Origin: RUG563 sp024681215
GTDB lineage: Bacteria; Bacillota; Clostridia; Christensenellales; Aristaeellaceae
DNA: 46,561 nt
Assembly (NCBI GenBank): GCA_024681215.1
Contig: JAILBG010000090.1
Span: 1-46,561, forward strand
Reading direction: 5' to 3'
The first letter of the stretch is position 1. Each line of letters starts with the position of its first letter. Both the position numbers and the translations under genes were made by a program. The notes under the pieces are model-generated. The model did not search any database and was not told the origin of the DNA. It was given only the letters and a program-made list of their open reading frames with translations. Below are positions 1 to 7,482 of the stretch, one piece after another.

Positions 1-1
1 T

Positions 2-385
2 ACCGGATTGACCGACATCACGATTCCAGAGAGCGTGACCGATCTGGGCGGGCGGGCGTTTTTTAACTGTCGAAAACTGACTTCCATTTCGTTCCCAAAC
101 AGCGTGAGCGTTATTAAGATCTGGACGTTCTGCTGGTGCGAAAGCCTGACCGAAGTGGTGCTTCCTGACGGCGTCACCAGCATCCAAAGAGATGCGTTCG
201 AGGGATGCGGTCAGCTACGCAGCATTACGATCCCAGAAAGCGTCACCAGCATCGAAAAAGATGCTTTTGCTAAATGCTTCAAGCTGACGGCGACGGTCTG
301 CCGCGGAAGCTACGCCGAGGAATACTGTAAGGAGAACGATCTGCAATACACCTATCCCGACGCCCTGGACTGGCTGAACGACTGA
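2..385 (+). CDS. Leucine-rich-repeat (BspA type) protein, 3' fragment
   Basis: The frame is open from the left edge of the window, so this is the C-terminal end of a longer protein. It shows about four BspA/TpLRR-type repeats of roughly 23 residues with the pattern IxIPxSVTxIxxxAFxxCxxL (for example ITIPESVTSIEKDAFAKCFK), then a capping segment with YAEEYCKENDL and a short acidic tail. Such repeats form solenoids used in surface or secreted proteins for binding host or plant ligands; the N-terminal part that would show a signal peptide lies outside the window. The sequence is less GC-rich than the genes that follow. A 73-bp gap separates it from the flippase gene, with which it need not share a function. 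The family call is secure; the role is unknown. Confidence 0.8.
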   Translation, partial: TGLTDITIPESVTDLGGRAFFNCRKLTSISFPNSVSVIKIWTFCWCESLTEVVLPDGVTSIQRDAFEGCGQLRSITIPESVTSIEKDAFAKCFKLTATVCRGSYAEEYCKENDLQYTYPDALDWLND

Positions 386-458
386 TCTCACGGCTTCATT
401 TTTCCGTCCTCGTTCCGCACCTCGATACCCTTGAGAAAGGAAGCTCCGCGAAAAACGT

Positions 459-2060
459 ATGACCCAGAAACAGAAAACGCTGGTGGGCGGCGTGTCCATC
501 CTGGGGGTGGCCGGCATCATCTGCAAGGTGGTGGGGGTGCTGTACCGCATCCCGCTGACCAACCTGATCACCCAAAACGGCATGGGGGTCTATTCCACGG
601 TCTACCCCACCTATAACCTGCTGCTGACCATTTCCTCGGCGGGCTTGCCGGTGGCGATCTCCCGCATGATGGCCCACCACATCACCCGGGAGGACCCGCA
701 AAACGCCCGGCGCATTTTCCGCACGGCGCTGAAGATCTTAACGGTGCTGGGCGTCGTCACCTCGGTGCTGATGTTCGCCCTGTCCGGGGCGCTTGCCGCC
801 TCCCATAACGATCCTGACACCCGGCTGGGCTTCATGGCCATTGCCCCCAGCCTGTTTTTCGTCTGCGTCATGAGCGCCTACCGCGGCTTTCTCCAGGGCC
901 AGCGCAACATGGTGCCCACGGCCATTTCCCAGCTCATCGAGCAGATCGGCCGGGTGTTCGTGGCCCTGCCGCTGGCCTACCTGGGCATGCGCAGGGGCGG
1001 CATCGCCTGGGGCGTGGCCGGGGCGCTGCTGGGCTCCACCACGGCGGAGGGCGTGTCCCTCGTTTATATGCTGATCCAACACCGGCGCTCTGCCCGGGCC
1101 CTGGAAAAGCTTCCCCAGCGCCCGGACGCGGAACCGCTTTCCGACCGCACCATCCTGAAGCGCCTGTTCGTGGTGGCCGTGCCCATCACCCTGGGGGCCT
1201 GCATCGTGCCCCTGGCGGAGTTCATCGACAGCCACATGATCCTCCCGCTGATGGAGGGCGCGGGCATCGCCTTTGAGGAGGCCCGCATCCTCTTCGGCGT
1301 CTATACCGGCCCGGTGATCACCCTCATCAACGTGCCCACCGCCATCGCCATGGCCATGGGCACCAACCTGGTGCCGGACATCGCCTCCGGCCTGGCCCGG
1401 GGCGACCGGGATTACGTGATCCGGGAAACGGGCATCGGGCTGCGGATGGCCGCGGTGGTGGGCTTTCCCTGCTCCGTGGGCATGAGCCTGCTGGCCAAGC
1501 CCATCCTGTACCTGTGCTACCGCAGCGGGTACGACGCGGTATACCTGGACACCGCCGCGGAGCTGCTGCAGATCTCCGCCCTCACCATCGTGCTTTTCAC
1601 CATGGTGCAGGCCACCAGCGGCATCCTGCAGGGCGCGGGAAAGCAGCGCATCCCCATGTACACGCTGATCGTCGGCGTGGCCATGAAGATCGCCCTCAAC
1701 TATACCCTGGTGCAGCGGCCGGAGGTCAATATCCACGGCGCGCCCTGGGCGTCGCTGCTGTGCTACACCGCCAGCATGATCCCGAACCTGTATTTCGTCA
1801 GCAAATACACCGGCTACCGCTTCAGCGTCCGGGACGTGATCTTGAAGCCGCTTTTCAGCGCCGCCGTCATGGGCGCGGCGGTCTGGGCCGTATGGCATTT
1901 CCTGTTCGGCGATCCGGGCCGCCTGACCGGCTTCCGTCTGACGGCGGGCATCCTGCTGTGCGTGCTGCTGGGGGCGGTCGTCTATGTGCTGATGGCCCTG
2001 ATCACCGACGCCATCCGCAAGGAAGACCTGCCCGCCAAGGTCAGGAGGTTTTTGAAATGA
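459..2060 (+). CDS. SpoVB/MurJ-like polysaccharide flippase (YabM type)
   Basis: This 533-residue integral membrane protein belongs to the MOP/MVF superfamily that flips undecaprenyl-linked sugars such as lipid II or related glycans across the membrane. The sequence begins with KTLVGGVSILGVAGIICKVV and continues with PLTNLITQNGMGVYS, both typical of SpoVB/YabM proteins, followed by about 14 hydrophobic segments. Its length matches the family. The order flippase, mazG, (hup), rqcP mirrors yabM-yabN-yabO of Bacillus subtilis, which supports the YabM assignment over SpoVB proper. Its stop overlaps the start of mazG (ATGA), so the two are translationally coupled. The purine-rich AAAGGAAG is about 16 bases upstream of the start, a rather long spacing. 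Confidence 0.85.
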   Translation: MTQKQKTLVGGVSILGVAGIICKVVGVLYRIPLTNLITQNGMGVYSTVYPTYNLLLTISSAGLPVAISRMMAHHITREDPQNARRIFRTALKILTVLGVVTSVLMFALSGALAASHNDPDTRLGFMAIAPSLFFVCVMSAYRGFLQGQRNMVPTAISQLIEQIGRVFVALPLAYLGMRRGGIAWGVAGALLGSTTAEGVSLVYMLIQHRRSARALEKLPQRPDAEPLSDRTILKRLFVVAVPITLGACIVPLAEFIDSHMILPLMEGAGIAFEEARILFGVYTGPVITLINVPTAIAMAMGTNLVPDIASGLARGDRDYVIRETGIGLRMAAVVGFPCSVGMSLLAKPILYLCYRSGYDAVYLDTAAELLQISALTIVLFTMVQATSGILQGAGKQRIPMYTLIVGVAMKIALNYTLVQRPEVNIHGAPWASLLCYTASMIPNLYFVSKYTGYRFSVRDVILKPLFSAAVMGAAVWAVWHFLFGDPGRLTGFRLTAGILLCVLLGAVVYVLMALITDAIRKEDLPAKVRRFLK

Positions 2061-3505
2061 CCCATCTCATCACCGTGGTGTCCCTGGGCCCGGGGCCCAA
2101 AGAATTCCTCACCCTGGGGGCCATCGAGACGCTGAAAAACGCCGAAAAGACCGTGCTGCGCACCCGGGTGGCCTGCGAGGCCGCGGACTATCTGGAATCG
2201 CAGGGCGTCGCCTTTGAAACGATGGATTTCCTGCATGAGCAGTGCGAGGATTTTGACGAGCTCATCGCCGCCGCGGTGGATCATCTGCTTTCCCTTGCAA
2301 AAAAGCAGCCGGTGTGCTACGCGGTGTTCGACGCCGGGGCAGACGAAACGGTGAAGGCCCTGGCGGAAAAAACGGGGATACGCATCGTGGCGGGGGTGCC
2401 CCTGTCCGCGCCGTATCTGGCCGCGTTTCCTTCCCTGGAAAAAATCGAGATCCAGACCGCCAGCAGCCTGGAGATCACCTCATTGCAAAATCCCCTGCTG
2501 ATCCTGGAGTGCGATTCCCGAATGCTGATGGGCCAGTGCAAATTACAGTTGCTTCGCTGGTACGACCCCGATCAGCCGGTGTGCTTCTTTCCCCCGTCAT
2601 CATCGGAGGAAAGGCCCTATTTGTCCTCCCATTTGACCATGCCCCTGTATGAAATCGACCGGCAGCAGGCGTACGACCATACCTGCGCGGTGTTTTTGCC
2701 CACCGTTCCGCTTACGGATCGGAAGCGCTTTGACTTTTTCGATCTGGTGCGGATCATGGATCGCCTGCGGGCCCGGGACGGCTGCCCCTGGGACCGGGAG
2801 CAGGACCATCACACCCTGCGCAAATACCTCATCGAGGAGGCCTACGAGACCGGCGCCGCCATCGACGAGGAGGACTGGGACCACGTGGCCGAGGAATTGG
2901 GCGACGTGCTGCTGCAGGTGGTTTTCCAATCCAAGATCGGCAGCCAGACCGGCACCTTCGACCTTTCCGAAGTGACCACCCGCATCTGCCGCAAGATGAT
3001 TTTCCGCCACCGCCACATTTTCGGCGCGGACAAGTGCGGCACGGCGGAGGAAGTGCTGTGCAACTGGGAAAAAATCAAAAAAGAGGAGCGGGGTTTTTCC
3101 ACCCAGGGCGAAGCGCTGCGGGACATCCCCGCAGGCCTGCCGCCCATGGTACGCGCTTACAAGGCCCAGAAAAAGGCCGGCGACGTGGGCTTCGACTGGG
3201 ACGGCCCCCTGCCCGCCTATGAAAAGGTGCGGGAGGAAACATCGGAAGCGGAGACGGAATGGAACGCCCGCGCGCCGGAAAAGCTGGAAGAGGAGATCGG
3301 CGATCTGCTCTTTGCCTGCGTGAACGCCGCCCGGCTTTCCGGGGTGGACCCGGAGGAAGCGCTGCAAAAAGCCACGGAAAAGTTCATCTCCCGCTTCTGC
3401 GCCATGGAAAAAGCGATTTTACAAGCCGGAAAACGCTTTGAGGACTTGACATTATCGGAAATGGATGTATACTGGAAAGGCAGTAAACAATGCCCCCGGG
3501 CATAA
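2057..3505 (+). CDS. mazG: MazG-family nucleoside triphosphate pyrophosphohydrolase with methylase-like N domain
   Basis: This 482-residue protein has two parts, like B. subtilis YabN. Residues 1-210 resemble a tetrapyrrole methylase fold (VVSLGPGPKEFLTLGA near the N-terminus). Residues from about 230 on form tandem MazG domains with the acidic metal-binding motifs EEAYE and EELGDVLLQ, then EEETS- and EEEIGDLLF-like helices in the second copy. MazG enzymes hydrolyse NTPs or dNTPs to NMP and pyrophosphate and clean aberrant nucleotides. The start at 2057 overlaps the flippase stop and has AGGAGG at 2043-2048; an open frame extends further upstream but only as a shadow of the flippase gene. A promoter for the next gene, hup, lies inside its last 60 bases. 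Confidence 0.9.
   Translation: MTHLITVVSLGPGPKEFLTLGAIETLKNAEKTVLRTRVACEAADYLESQGVAFETMDFLHEQCEDFDELIAAAVDHLLSLAKKQPVCYAVFDAGADETVKALAEKTGIRIVAGVPLSAPYLAAFPSLEKIEIQTASSLEITSLQNPLLILECDSRMLMGQCKLQLLRWYDPDQPVCFFPPSSSEERPYLSSHLTMPLYEIDRQQAYDHTCAVFLPTVPLTDRKRFDFFDLVRIMDRLRARDGCPWDREQDHHTLRKYLIEEAYETGAAIDEEDWDHVAEELGDVLLQVVFQSKIGSQTGTFDLSEVTTRICRKMIFRHRHIFGADKCGTAEEVLCNWEKIKKEERGFSTQGEALRDIPAGLPPMVRAYKAQKKAGDVGFDWDGPLPAYEKVREETSEAETEWNARAPEKLEEEIGDLLFACVNAARLSGVDPEEALQKATEKFISRFCAMEKAILQAGKRFEDLTLSEMDVYWKGSKQCPRA
3446..3473 (+). promoter_or_regulatory. Sigma-A promoter for hup
   Basis: TTGACA at 3446-3451 and TATACT at 3468-3473 are separated by 16 bp. The site lies within the 3' end of mazG and would give hup its own strong transcription, as expected for an abundant nucleoid protein. 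Confidence 0.7.
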
Positions 3506-3546
3506 GCCCCGGCGGCTTGTCATTACAATCAATGGAGGTCATAACA

Positions 3547-3819
3547 ATGAACAAAACTGAATTGGTCGCCGCGCTGGCCGGCAAGGCTGAGCTGAGCAAG
3601 AAGGACGCCGAAAAGGCCCTGAACGCTTTCGTCGAAGTGGTTTCCGACGCCATGAAGGCCGGCGACAAGGTGCAGCTGGTTGGCTTCGGCACTTTTGAGA
3701 GCAAGGATCGTCCCGCCCGGACCGCCCGGAACCCCCGCACCGGCGAAGCCGTGAAGATTCCCGCCAGCAAGGCCGTTTCCTTCAAGGTGGGCAAGGCCCT
3801 CAAGGACAGCCTGAAATAA
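3547..3819 (+). CDS. hup: HU-family DNA-binding protein
   Basis: This is a 90-residue histone-like protein of exactly the usual HU length. It begins MNKTELVAALAGKAELSKKD, and carries the GFGTFE and ARNPRTGEAVKIPASKAVSF segments that form the beta-arm and DNA-intercalating turn. HU bends and compacts DNA nonspecifically. The start at 3547 follows GGAGG at 3534-3538; an upstream in-frame ATG at 3490 lacks a ribosome site and would add residues unlike any HU. It has a dedicated promoter in mazG and is followed by a strong terminator hairpin, so much of its message is probably monocistronic. Its position between mazG and rqcP is common in Clostridia. Confidence 0.95.
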   Translation: MNKTELVAALAGKAELSKKDAEKALNAFVEVVSDAMKAGDKVQLVGFGTFESKDRPARTARNPRTGEAVKIPASKAVSFKVGKALKDSLK

Positions 3820-3847
3820 TCCCATTCAGCCGCACGGCGGCTGCGCG

Positions 3848-3878
3848 ACAGGGGCGGACCAGATCCGCCCCTGTTTTT
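3848..3878 (+). terminator. Rho-independent terminator after hup
   Basis: An 11-bp GC-rich stem (3848-3858 with 3864-3874, loop CCAGA) runs into a T tract at 3874-3878. It separates hup from rqcP, which must therefore depend on read-through or an unseen promoter. Confidence 0.85.
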
Positions 3879-3899
3879 CAAAAAAGGAGAAATGCACAA

Positions 3900-4175
3900 G
3901 TGCGCCTGGACAAATATCTGAAGGTATCCCGGATCATCAAGCGCCGCACCGTGGCCAAGGAAGCCTGCGACGGCGGCAGGGTCTCTGTCAACGGCAAGGT
4001 CTGCAAGGCCGGGGCCGAAATCAAGGCCGGGGACATCATGGAGATCCGCTTCGGCAACCGCCTGGGCCGGTACGAGATCACCGACGTCCGGGAAGTGGTG
4101 CGCAAGGAAAACGCCGCGGAAATGTACCGCGTGCTGGAGGAAAGCCCCGAGATCGCCGCGGAAAGAGGCGAATAA
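3900..4175 (+). CDS. rqcP: S4-domain RNA-binding protein RqcP (YabO)
   Basis: This 91-residue protein is an S4 domain almost end to end: MRLDKYLKVSRIIKRRTVAK, then GGRVSVNGKVCKAGAEIKAGD, the alpha-L RNA-binding motif. In Firmicutes RqcP works with RqcH on stalled 50S subunits to add alanine tails to incomplete proteins in ribosome quality control. The GTG start at 3900 has AAGGAG at 3885-3890; the ATG at 3892 is out of frame. In many Firmicutes yabP and yabQ follow, but here the gene is followed by a structured repeat element and the convergent thiT gene, so the cluster ends early. Identification rests on length, the S4 motif and the mazG neighbourhood. Confidence 0.9.
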   Translation: MRLDKYLKVSRIIKRRTVAKEACDGGRVSVNGKVCKAGAEIKAGDIMEIRFGNRLGRYEITDVREVVRKENAAEMYRVLEESPEIAAERGE

Positions 4176-4200
4176 AAAACGCCTCCCCCATCGGGGAGGC
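4174..4200 (-). terminator. Minus-strand terminator hairpin, outer repeat of element copy 1
   Basis: Read on the minus strand, an 8-bp stem (4182-4189 and 4193-4200, GCCTCCCC type) is followed by GTTTTTT (4174-4180). It is oriented to stop thiT transcripts after they have crossed the repeat element. A near-copy of the hairpin core, without the T tract, lies on the other side of the element at 4454-4466. Confidence 0.65.
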
Positions 4201-4466
4201 GGCAAGCCGGTGAAAAAACATTTTCACCGGCCTGCGAACGGAAGGCCGGAAAACCGTCCTTCCGTTCGACACATCAATTTCCTGCAAAATGGCGTTTTCA
4301 TAGGAAAACGCACATTTTGCGGCCGGAAATTGACAGAGGAAGCTGTCGTCCCGACTGCTCCTCGCGGCGTACATGCCGCCGCTGCGGATCGTTGATGAAA
4401 GGGTTGCGACCCTTTCATCCTTTCCCGGAGTTTTCCCACACGCCGGCGTTCTTCCCCATCGGGGAG
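4181..4466 (+). repeat. Structured intergenic element, copy 1
   Basis: This whole interval between rqcP and thiT is built of consecutive hairpins: A 4207-4230 (10 bp, loop AACA), B 4235-4268 (11 bp, 12-nt loop), C 4274-4333 (a long three-tier stem: TCAATTTCC with GGAAATTGA, GCAAAATG with CATTTTGC, CGTTTTC with GAAAACG), D 4364-4379 (GCGGC, loop GTACAT) and E 4394-4419 (11 bp, loop TGCG). A second element at 28094-28463 has the same order and the same linkers (ACATCAATTT, CTGCAAAATGGCGTTT, AGAGGAAGC, CCGACTGC, GCGGCGTACATGCCGCCGC, TGCGGATC), while stems A, B, C and E differ in sequence but still pair. There is no credible coding frame. The flanks at 4186-4198 and 4454-4466 carry the same 13 bases. 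Confidence 0.75.
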
Positions 4467-4481
4467 ACGAGGGCGGCCGCG

Positions 4482-5246
4482 TCAGGTCTCCTTCATCAGC
4501 TTCAGGATGCGCTGGCCCACCATGGCGCCCAGGATCATGCAGATCACGATCTCGGCCACCATGTAGCTGTTATAGAGCAGGCTGCCCCACAGGTTCACGT
4601 GATAGATCACGATGCCGGATACCGTATGGCACGCATAGCGTACCAGCATCGCCAGCAGCATGCCCAGATACAGGCCCCACTGCTTGGGCAGGCGCTTGGC
4701 GACGCCCGCCAGCCCCAGCGCGGAGAACGCCAGGAAATAATCCAGCAGATAGCCCAGGAAACCGACGGCGGAATTTTTCTGCACCAGCTGCAAAAGCGCG
4801 TACACAAAGCCCACGAACAGCCCCGGCACGGTGCCGTAATTCACGCTGAACAGCATCACCGGCAGCATGCTGCCCGCCGTCACGCTGCCGCCGTCGCCCA
4901 TGCTGATCAGCTTGATATAGCTCAGCACGAAGGACAGCGCCAGGGACATGGCGGCGTGGGCCAGCATTTTGGCGGTCCACCGCGTCTTCTTCTTCGACTT
5001 GCGCAGCAGCAGGATGCCCACCGCCAGCAGCGCCGCAAAAACCAGGATCTGCAGCCAGCCGGCCTCCGCCAGCTTCGCAAAGGGCTTCTCCACCACGGAG
5101 AGGGAAATGGCGGGGCCCGCCGCTTCTTCCGCGGCCGCCTCCGTCACCGTGGCGATTTCCGTGGCTGTGGCGATTTCCGTCGCCGTGGCCGCTTCGGTCA
5201 CCGTCGATACGCTTTCGGCCAGGGCCGATCCGAGAAATGGAAACAT
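4482..5246 (-). CDS. thiT: Thiamine ECF-transporter S component ThiT, with N-terminal extension
   Basis: Residues 85-254 match ThiT/YuaJ, the membrane protein that binds thiamine for an ECF transporter: SYIKLISMGDGGSVTAGSML, then GLFVGFVYALLQL and LDYFLAFSALGLAG, six hydrophobic segments in all. The gene sits behind a TPP riboswitch, which strongly supports thiamine as substrate. The protein is about 60-70 residues longer than usual at its N-terminus: residues 8-45 are an Ala/Thr/Glu repeat (TEIATATEIATVTEAA) and residues 66-82 an additional membrane span. A GGAGGT site 8 bases upstream supports the start at 5246. No energizing ECF genes are in the window. It faces rqcP convergently across the structured repeat. 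Confidence 0.85.
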   Translation of the reverse strand: MFPFLGSALAESVSTVTEAATATEIATATEIATVTEAAAEEAAGPAISLSVVEKPFAKLAEAGWLQILVFAALLAVGILLLRKSKKKTRWTAKMLAHAAMSLALSFVLSYIKLISMGDGGSVTAGSMLPVMLFSVNYGTVPGLFVGFVYALLQLVQKNSAVGFLGYLLDYFLAFSALGLAGVAKRLPKQWGLYLGMLLAMLVRYACHTVSGIVIYHVNLWGSLLYNSYMVAEIVICMILGAMVGQRILKLMKET

Positions 5247-5287
5247 GTTGCTTTACCTCCGTTTTCTTTTGTTGCATCCCCGCATGC

Positions 5288-5315
5288 AAAAACCCACGGG
5301 CCTTGAGCCCGTGGG
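5288..5315 (-). terminator. Riboswitch-controlled terminator of thiT
   Basis: A perfect 9-bp stem (5307-5315 with 5293-5301, loop TCAAG on the minus strand) is followed by TTTTT at 5288-5292. It sits between the TPP aptamer and thiT, the position of a transcription-attenuation expression platform. Confidence 0.85.
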
Positions 5316-5348
5316 AAACGGTGTGAACGCAGGGCTTTCGCCCGCGCG

Positions 5349-5425
5349 CCGCTTCCCTTCGGTAGGATGATCTACACAGGTTCCAAGGGTCCTCTCTCAG
5401 CCGCCTTGCGCGGCGCCCCCAGCGG
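5349..5425 (-). promoter_or_regulatory. TPP riboswitch (THI element)
   Basis: The minus strand contains the conserved aptamer landmarks CTGAGAGAGGACCCTTGGAACCTG-type segment: CTGAGA, ACCCTTGGAACCTG and the closing GAAGGGAAGCGG. CCGCT at 5421-5425 pairs with AGCGG at 5349-5353 to form P1. High thiamine pyrophosphate should favour the terminator at 5288-5315 and turn off thiT. Confidence 0.92.
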
Positions 5426-5438
5426 ATGCACGAAACAC

Positions 5439-5466
5439 ATTATAGCACGCAAGTGCCGTTTGTCAA
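5439..5466 (-). promoter_or_regulatory. Sigma-A promoter for the TPP riboswitch and thiT
   Basis: On the minus strand, TTGACA (5461-5466) and a perfect TATAAT (5439-5444) are 16 bp apart. Transcription would begin a few bases before the aptamer. The same stretch holds the ribosome site of the divergent gene at 5480. Confidence 0.85.
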
Positions 5467-5479
5467 GGAGAATACAAAC

Positions 5480-6064
5480 ATGGAACATCATTTTTTCGCC
5501 TATATCAACCGCATGAAATTCATCCAGCGCTGGGGCCTGATGCGCAATACCCTGCCGGAAAACGACATGGAGCACGCCCTGCAAGCCGCCATGATCGCCC
5601 ACGCCATCGCCGTGATGGGCAACGTGCGCTACGGCCGGGAATACAACGCCGAATACATCATGGCCCTGGCGATGTATCACGACGCCAGCGAGGTGATCAC
5701 CGGCGACCTGCCCACCCCCATCAAGCACCACAACCCCGCCATCAAGAACGAATACAGCAAGCTGGAGGACATCGCCGCCCAGAAGCTGCTTTCCATGCTG
5801 CCCCCCGATCTGCGGGATTATTACACCCCCCTCATCGCCCACGACGAAACGGCCGAAGCGTGGAAGATCGTCAAGGCGGCGGACCGGATCTGCGCCTACA
5901 TCAAATGCCTGGAGGAAAAGCAGTACGGCAATCAGGAATTTGAGTCCGCCCGGAAATCCGTGAAAAAATCCCTGGATCAGATCGACCTGCCCGAGGTGCA
6001 GGATTTCATCAGCCAATGTCTGCCCGGCTTCGCCATGACCCTGGACGAGATTTCGGAGGTGTGA
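5480..6064 (+). CDS. HD-domain 5'-deoxynucleotidase, YfbR-like
   Basis: This 194-residue protein matches YfbR-type HD phosphohydrolases, which dephosphorylate deoxynucleoside 5'-monophosphates. Metal-binding residues appear as NDMEHALQAAMIAHAIA, then the HD pair in AMYHDASEVITGDLPTPIKH and a late aspartate in KAADRICAYIKCLEE; the order H...HD...D is complete. The start at 5480 follows AAGGAG at 5465-5470; an ATG at 5426 lies in the thiT promoter region and was not used. Downstream are dut and deoD, so the run looks like a deoxynucleotide salvage neighbourhood. A terminator at 6121-6160 separates it from dut. Confidence 0.88.
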   Translation: MEHHFFAYINRMKFIQRWGLMRNTLPENDMEHALQAAMIAHAIAVMGNVRYGREYNAEYIMALAMYHDASEVITGDLPTPIKHHNPAIKNEYSKLEDIAAQKLLSMLPPDLRDYYTPLIAHDETAEAWKIVKAADRICAYIKCLEEKQYGNQEFESARKSVKKSLDQIDLPEVQDFISQCLPGFAMTLDEISEV

Positions 6065-6120
6065 AGGGGAAGTTGAGTGATCCAGGGGAACCGCTTCTGC
6101 GTCAAAAGCGTTTCCCCCTC

Positions 6121-6160
6121 AGCCCCCTTTCGAAAACCGTTCTGAATAGGGGGGCTTTTA
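6121..6160 (+). terminator. Terminator after the YfbR-like gene
   Basis: AGCCCCC (6121-6127) pairs with GGGGGCT (6150-6156), followed by TTTTA. The loop is long (about 22 nt) but contains short inner pairing. Confidence 0.7.
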
Positions 6161-6208
6161 TCTGATTCGTTTTCATAAATCTGTTTCGTATCGGAAGAGG
6201 TGATTTTG

Positions 6209-6652
6209 ATGCAGGAAAAGGCTCCGCTCACCATTCAGGTGCGCTATCACGCGGACCTTCCGCCCCTGGAAAAGCTGCCCCAGGGGGACTGGATCGACCT
6301 GCGGGCCGCCGAAACGGTGGAGATGCGGTCCGGGGAATACCGGCTGATCCCCCTGGGGGTTTCTATGCGCCTGCCCAGGGGCTATGAGGCCCACGTGGCC
6401 CCCCGGTCCTCCACGTTCAAAAAATGGGGCATTTTAATGACCAATTCCATCGGGATCATCGACGAAAGCTACTGCGGGGACGGCGACCAATGGTATTTTT
6501 CCGCCGTGGCCCTGCGGGATACCCGCATCGAAAAAGGCGACCGGATCTGCCAGTTCCGGATCATGAAAAAAATGCCGGACGCGGCCCTGAAAACGGTGGA
6601 ATTCCTCTCTTCGCCGGACCGGGGCGGCTTCGGCTCCACGGGGGAAAAATGA
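6209..6652 (+). CDS. dut: dUTP diphosphatase (trimeric dUTPase)
   Basis: This 147-residue enzyme hydrolyses dUTP to dUMP and pyrophosphate, keeping uracil out of DNA and supplying dTMP synthesis. The five dUTPase motifs are visible in order: DLRAAE (I), APRSSTFKKWGI (II), GIIDESYCGDGDQW (III), GDRICQFRI (IV) and RGGFGSTG (V, the C-terminal arm over the active site). The ATG at 6209 lies 8 bases after a GGAAGAGG site; a GTG three codons earlier overlaps that site and is less likely. Its stop overlaps the start of the following kinase gene (ATGA), so the two are coupled. Confidence 0.92.
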   Translation: MQEKAPLTIQVRYHADLPPLEKLPQGDWIDLRAAETVEMRSGEYRLIPLGVSMRLPRGYEAHVAPRSSTFKKWGILMTNSIGIIDESYCGDGDQWYFSAVALRDTRIEKGDRICQFRIMKKMPDAALKTVEFLSSPDRGGFGSTGEK

Positions 6653-7443
6653 CAGACTTTTCTTTGCTGCCCTCCGCGATCCGATCGCAGGTGGAGGGGC
6701 TTGCGTATACCGTCAACGAAACGGGCATGTCCGGCTCCCGGGTGCTTATCTTCCCGGAAGCCGTGCTGAAAATCGGAAGGATCAGCCCGCTCACCGAGGG
6801 CATGGTGCGCGTGATGCGCTTTCTGGAGGGCAGGCTGCCCGCCCCGCGCGTCCTGGCCTTTGAAAAGGACCGGGATACGGAATACCTGCTGATGACCCGG
6901 GTGCCGGGCAAAATGGCCTGCGATCCCGTTTATCTGGATCAGCCGGAGCTGCTGCTCTCCCTGCTGGCGGAAGCCGTTCAAATGCTGTGGCAGGTGGACG
7001 TCGCCGCCTGCCCCGTAAGCCGGTCCGTGGAGGGAGAACTGGCCCACGCCCGGTACAGCCTGGAAAACGGGCTGGTGGATTTTTCCCGATGCGAGCCGGA
7101 AACCTTCGGCCCCGGCGGGTTTGAGAGCCCGGAAAAGCTGCTGCGCTGGCTGGAGGACAACAAGCCGCCCCTGGAAGCCGCCTTTTCCCACGGCGACTGC
7201 TGCCTGCCCAACATCCTTCTTGACGGGAACCGGGTCAGCGGCTTTATCGACCTGGGGGACGCCGGCATCGCCGACAAATGGCGGGATCTGGCCTTGTGCT
7301 ACCGCAGCCTCCGGCACAACACCGACGGCCATTACGGGCATGCCGTGTCCGGCTTCAAGCCGGAAAGGCTGTTCGATTTCCTGGGCGTCCGCCCGGACTG
7401 GGAGAAGCTGCGCTACTATACGCTGCTGGACGAATTTTTCTGA
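6649..7443 (+). CDS. APH(3')-like aminoglycoside phosphotransferase family kinase
   Basis: This 264-residue protein has the length and motifs of APH(3') kinases, which phosphorylate the 3'-hydroxyl of kanamycin-type aminoglycosides using ATP. Visible are VLKIGRISPLTEGMVRVMRF (nucleotide-binding lysine region), HGDCCLPNILLD with the catalytic aspartate D183, GFIDLGDAGIADKWRDLALC (metal-binding aspartate) and the characteristic end YYTLLDEFF. The start overlaps dut. It uses the same codon style as its neighbours, with no insertion sequence or integron nearby, so it looks like a resident gene rather than a recent acquisition. Actual resistance activity is inference; many family members act on other small molecules. 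Confidence 0.82.
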   Translation: MTDFSLLPSAIRSQVEGLAYTVNETGMSGSRVLIFPEAVLKIGRISPLTEGMVRVMRFLEGRLPAPRVLAFEKDRDTEYLLMTRVPGKMACDPVYLDQPELLLSLLAEAVQMLWQVDVAACPVSRSVEGELAHARYSLENGLVDFSRCEPETFGPGGFESPEKLLRWLEDNKPPLEAAFSHGDCCLPNILLDGNRVSGFIDLGDAGIADKWRDLALCYRSLRHNTDGHYGHAVSGFKPERLFDFLGVRPDWEKLRYYTLLDEFF

Positions 7444-7455
7444 TTCTGATATACT
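7427..7455 (+). promoter_or_regulatory. Possible promoter for deoD
   Basis: TGGACG (7427-7432) and TATACT (7450-7455) are 17 bp apart at the end of the kinase gene. The -35 box matches only four of six positions. Confidence 0.4.
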
Positions 7456-7482
7456 GTTAACAACAAAAAAGGAGGGATTCCC

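Noticed and set aside
1514..2056. N-terminal extension of MazG into the flippase gene
   Set aside because: The translated extension has no similarity to MazG and a strong ribosome site supports the start at 2057.
4199..4453. Group II intron or insertion sequence in the structured element
   Set aside because: No transposase or reverse transcriptase frame, no domain V-like catalytic hairpin and no terminal inverted repeats of IS type were seen; the length is only 250-340 bases.
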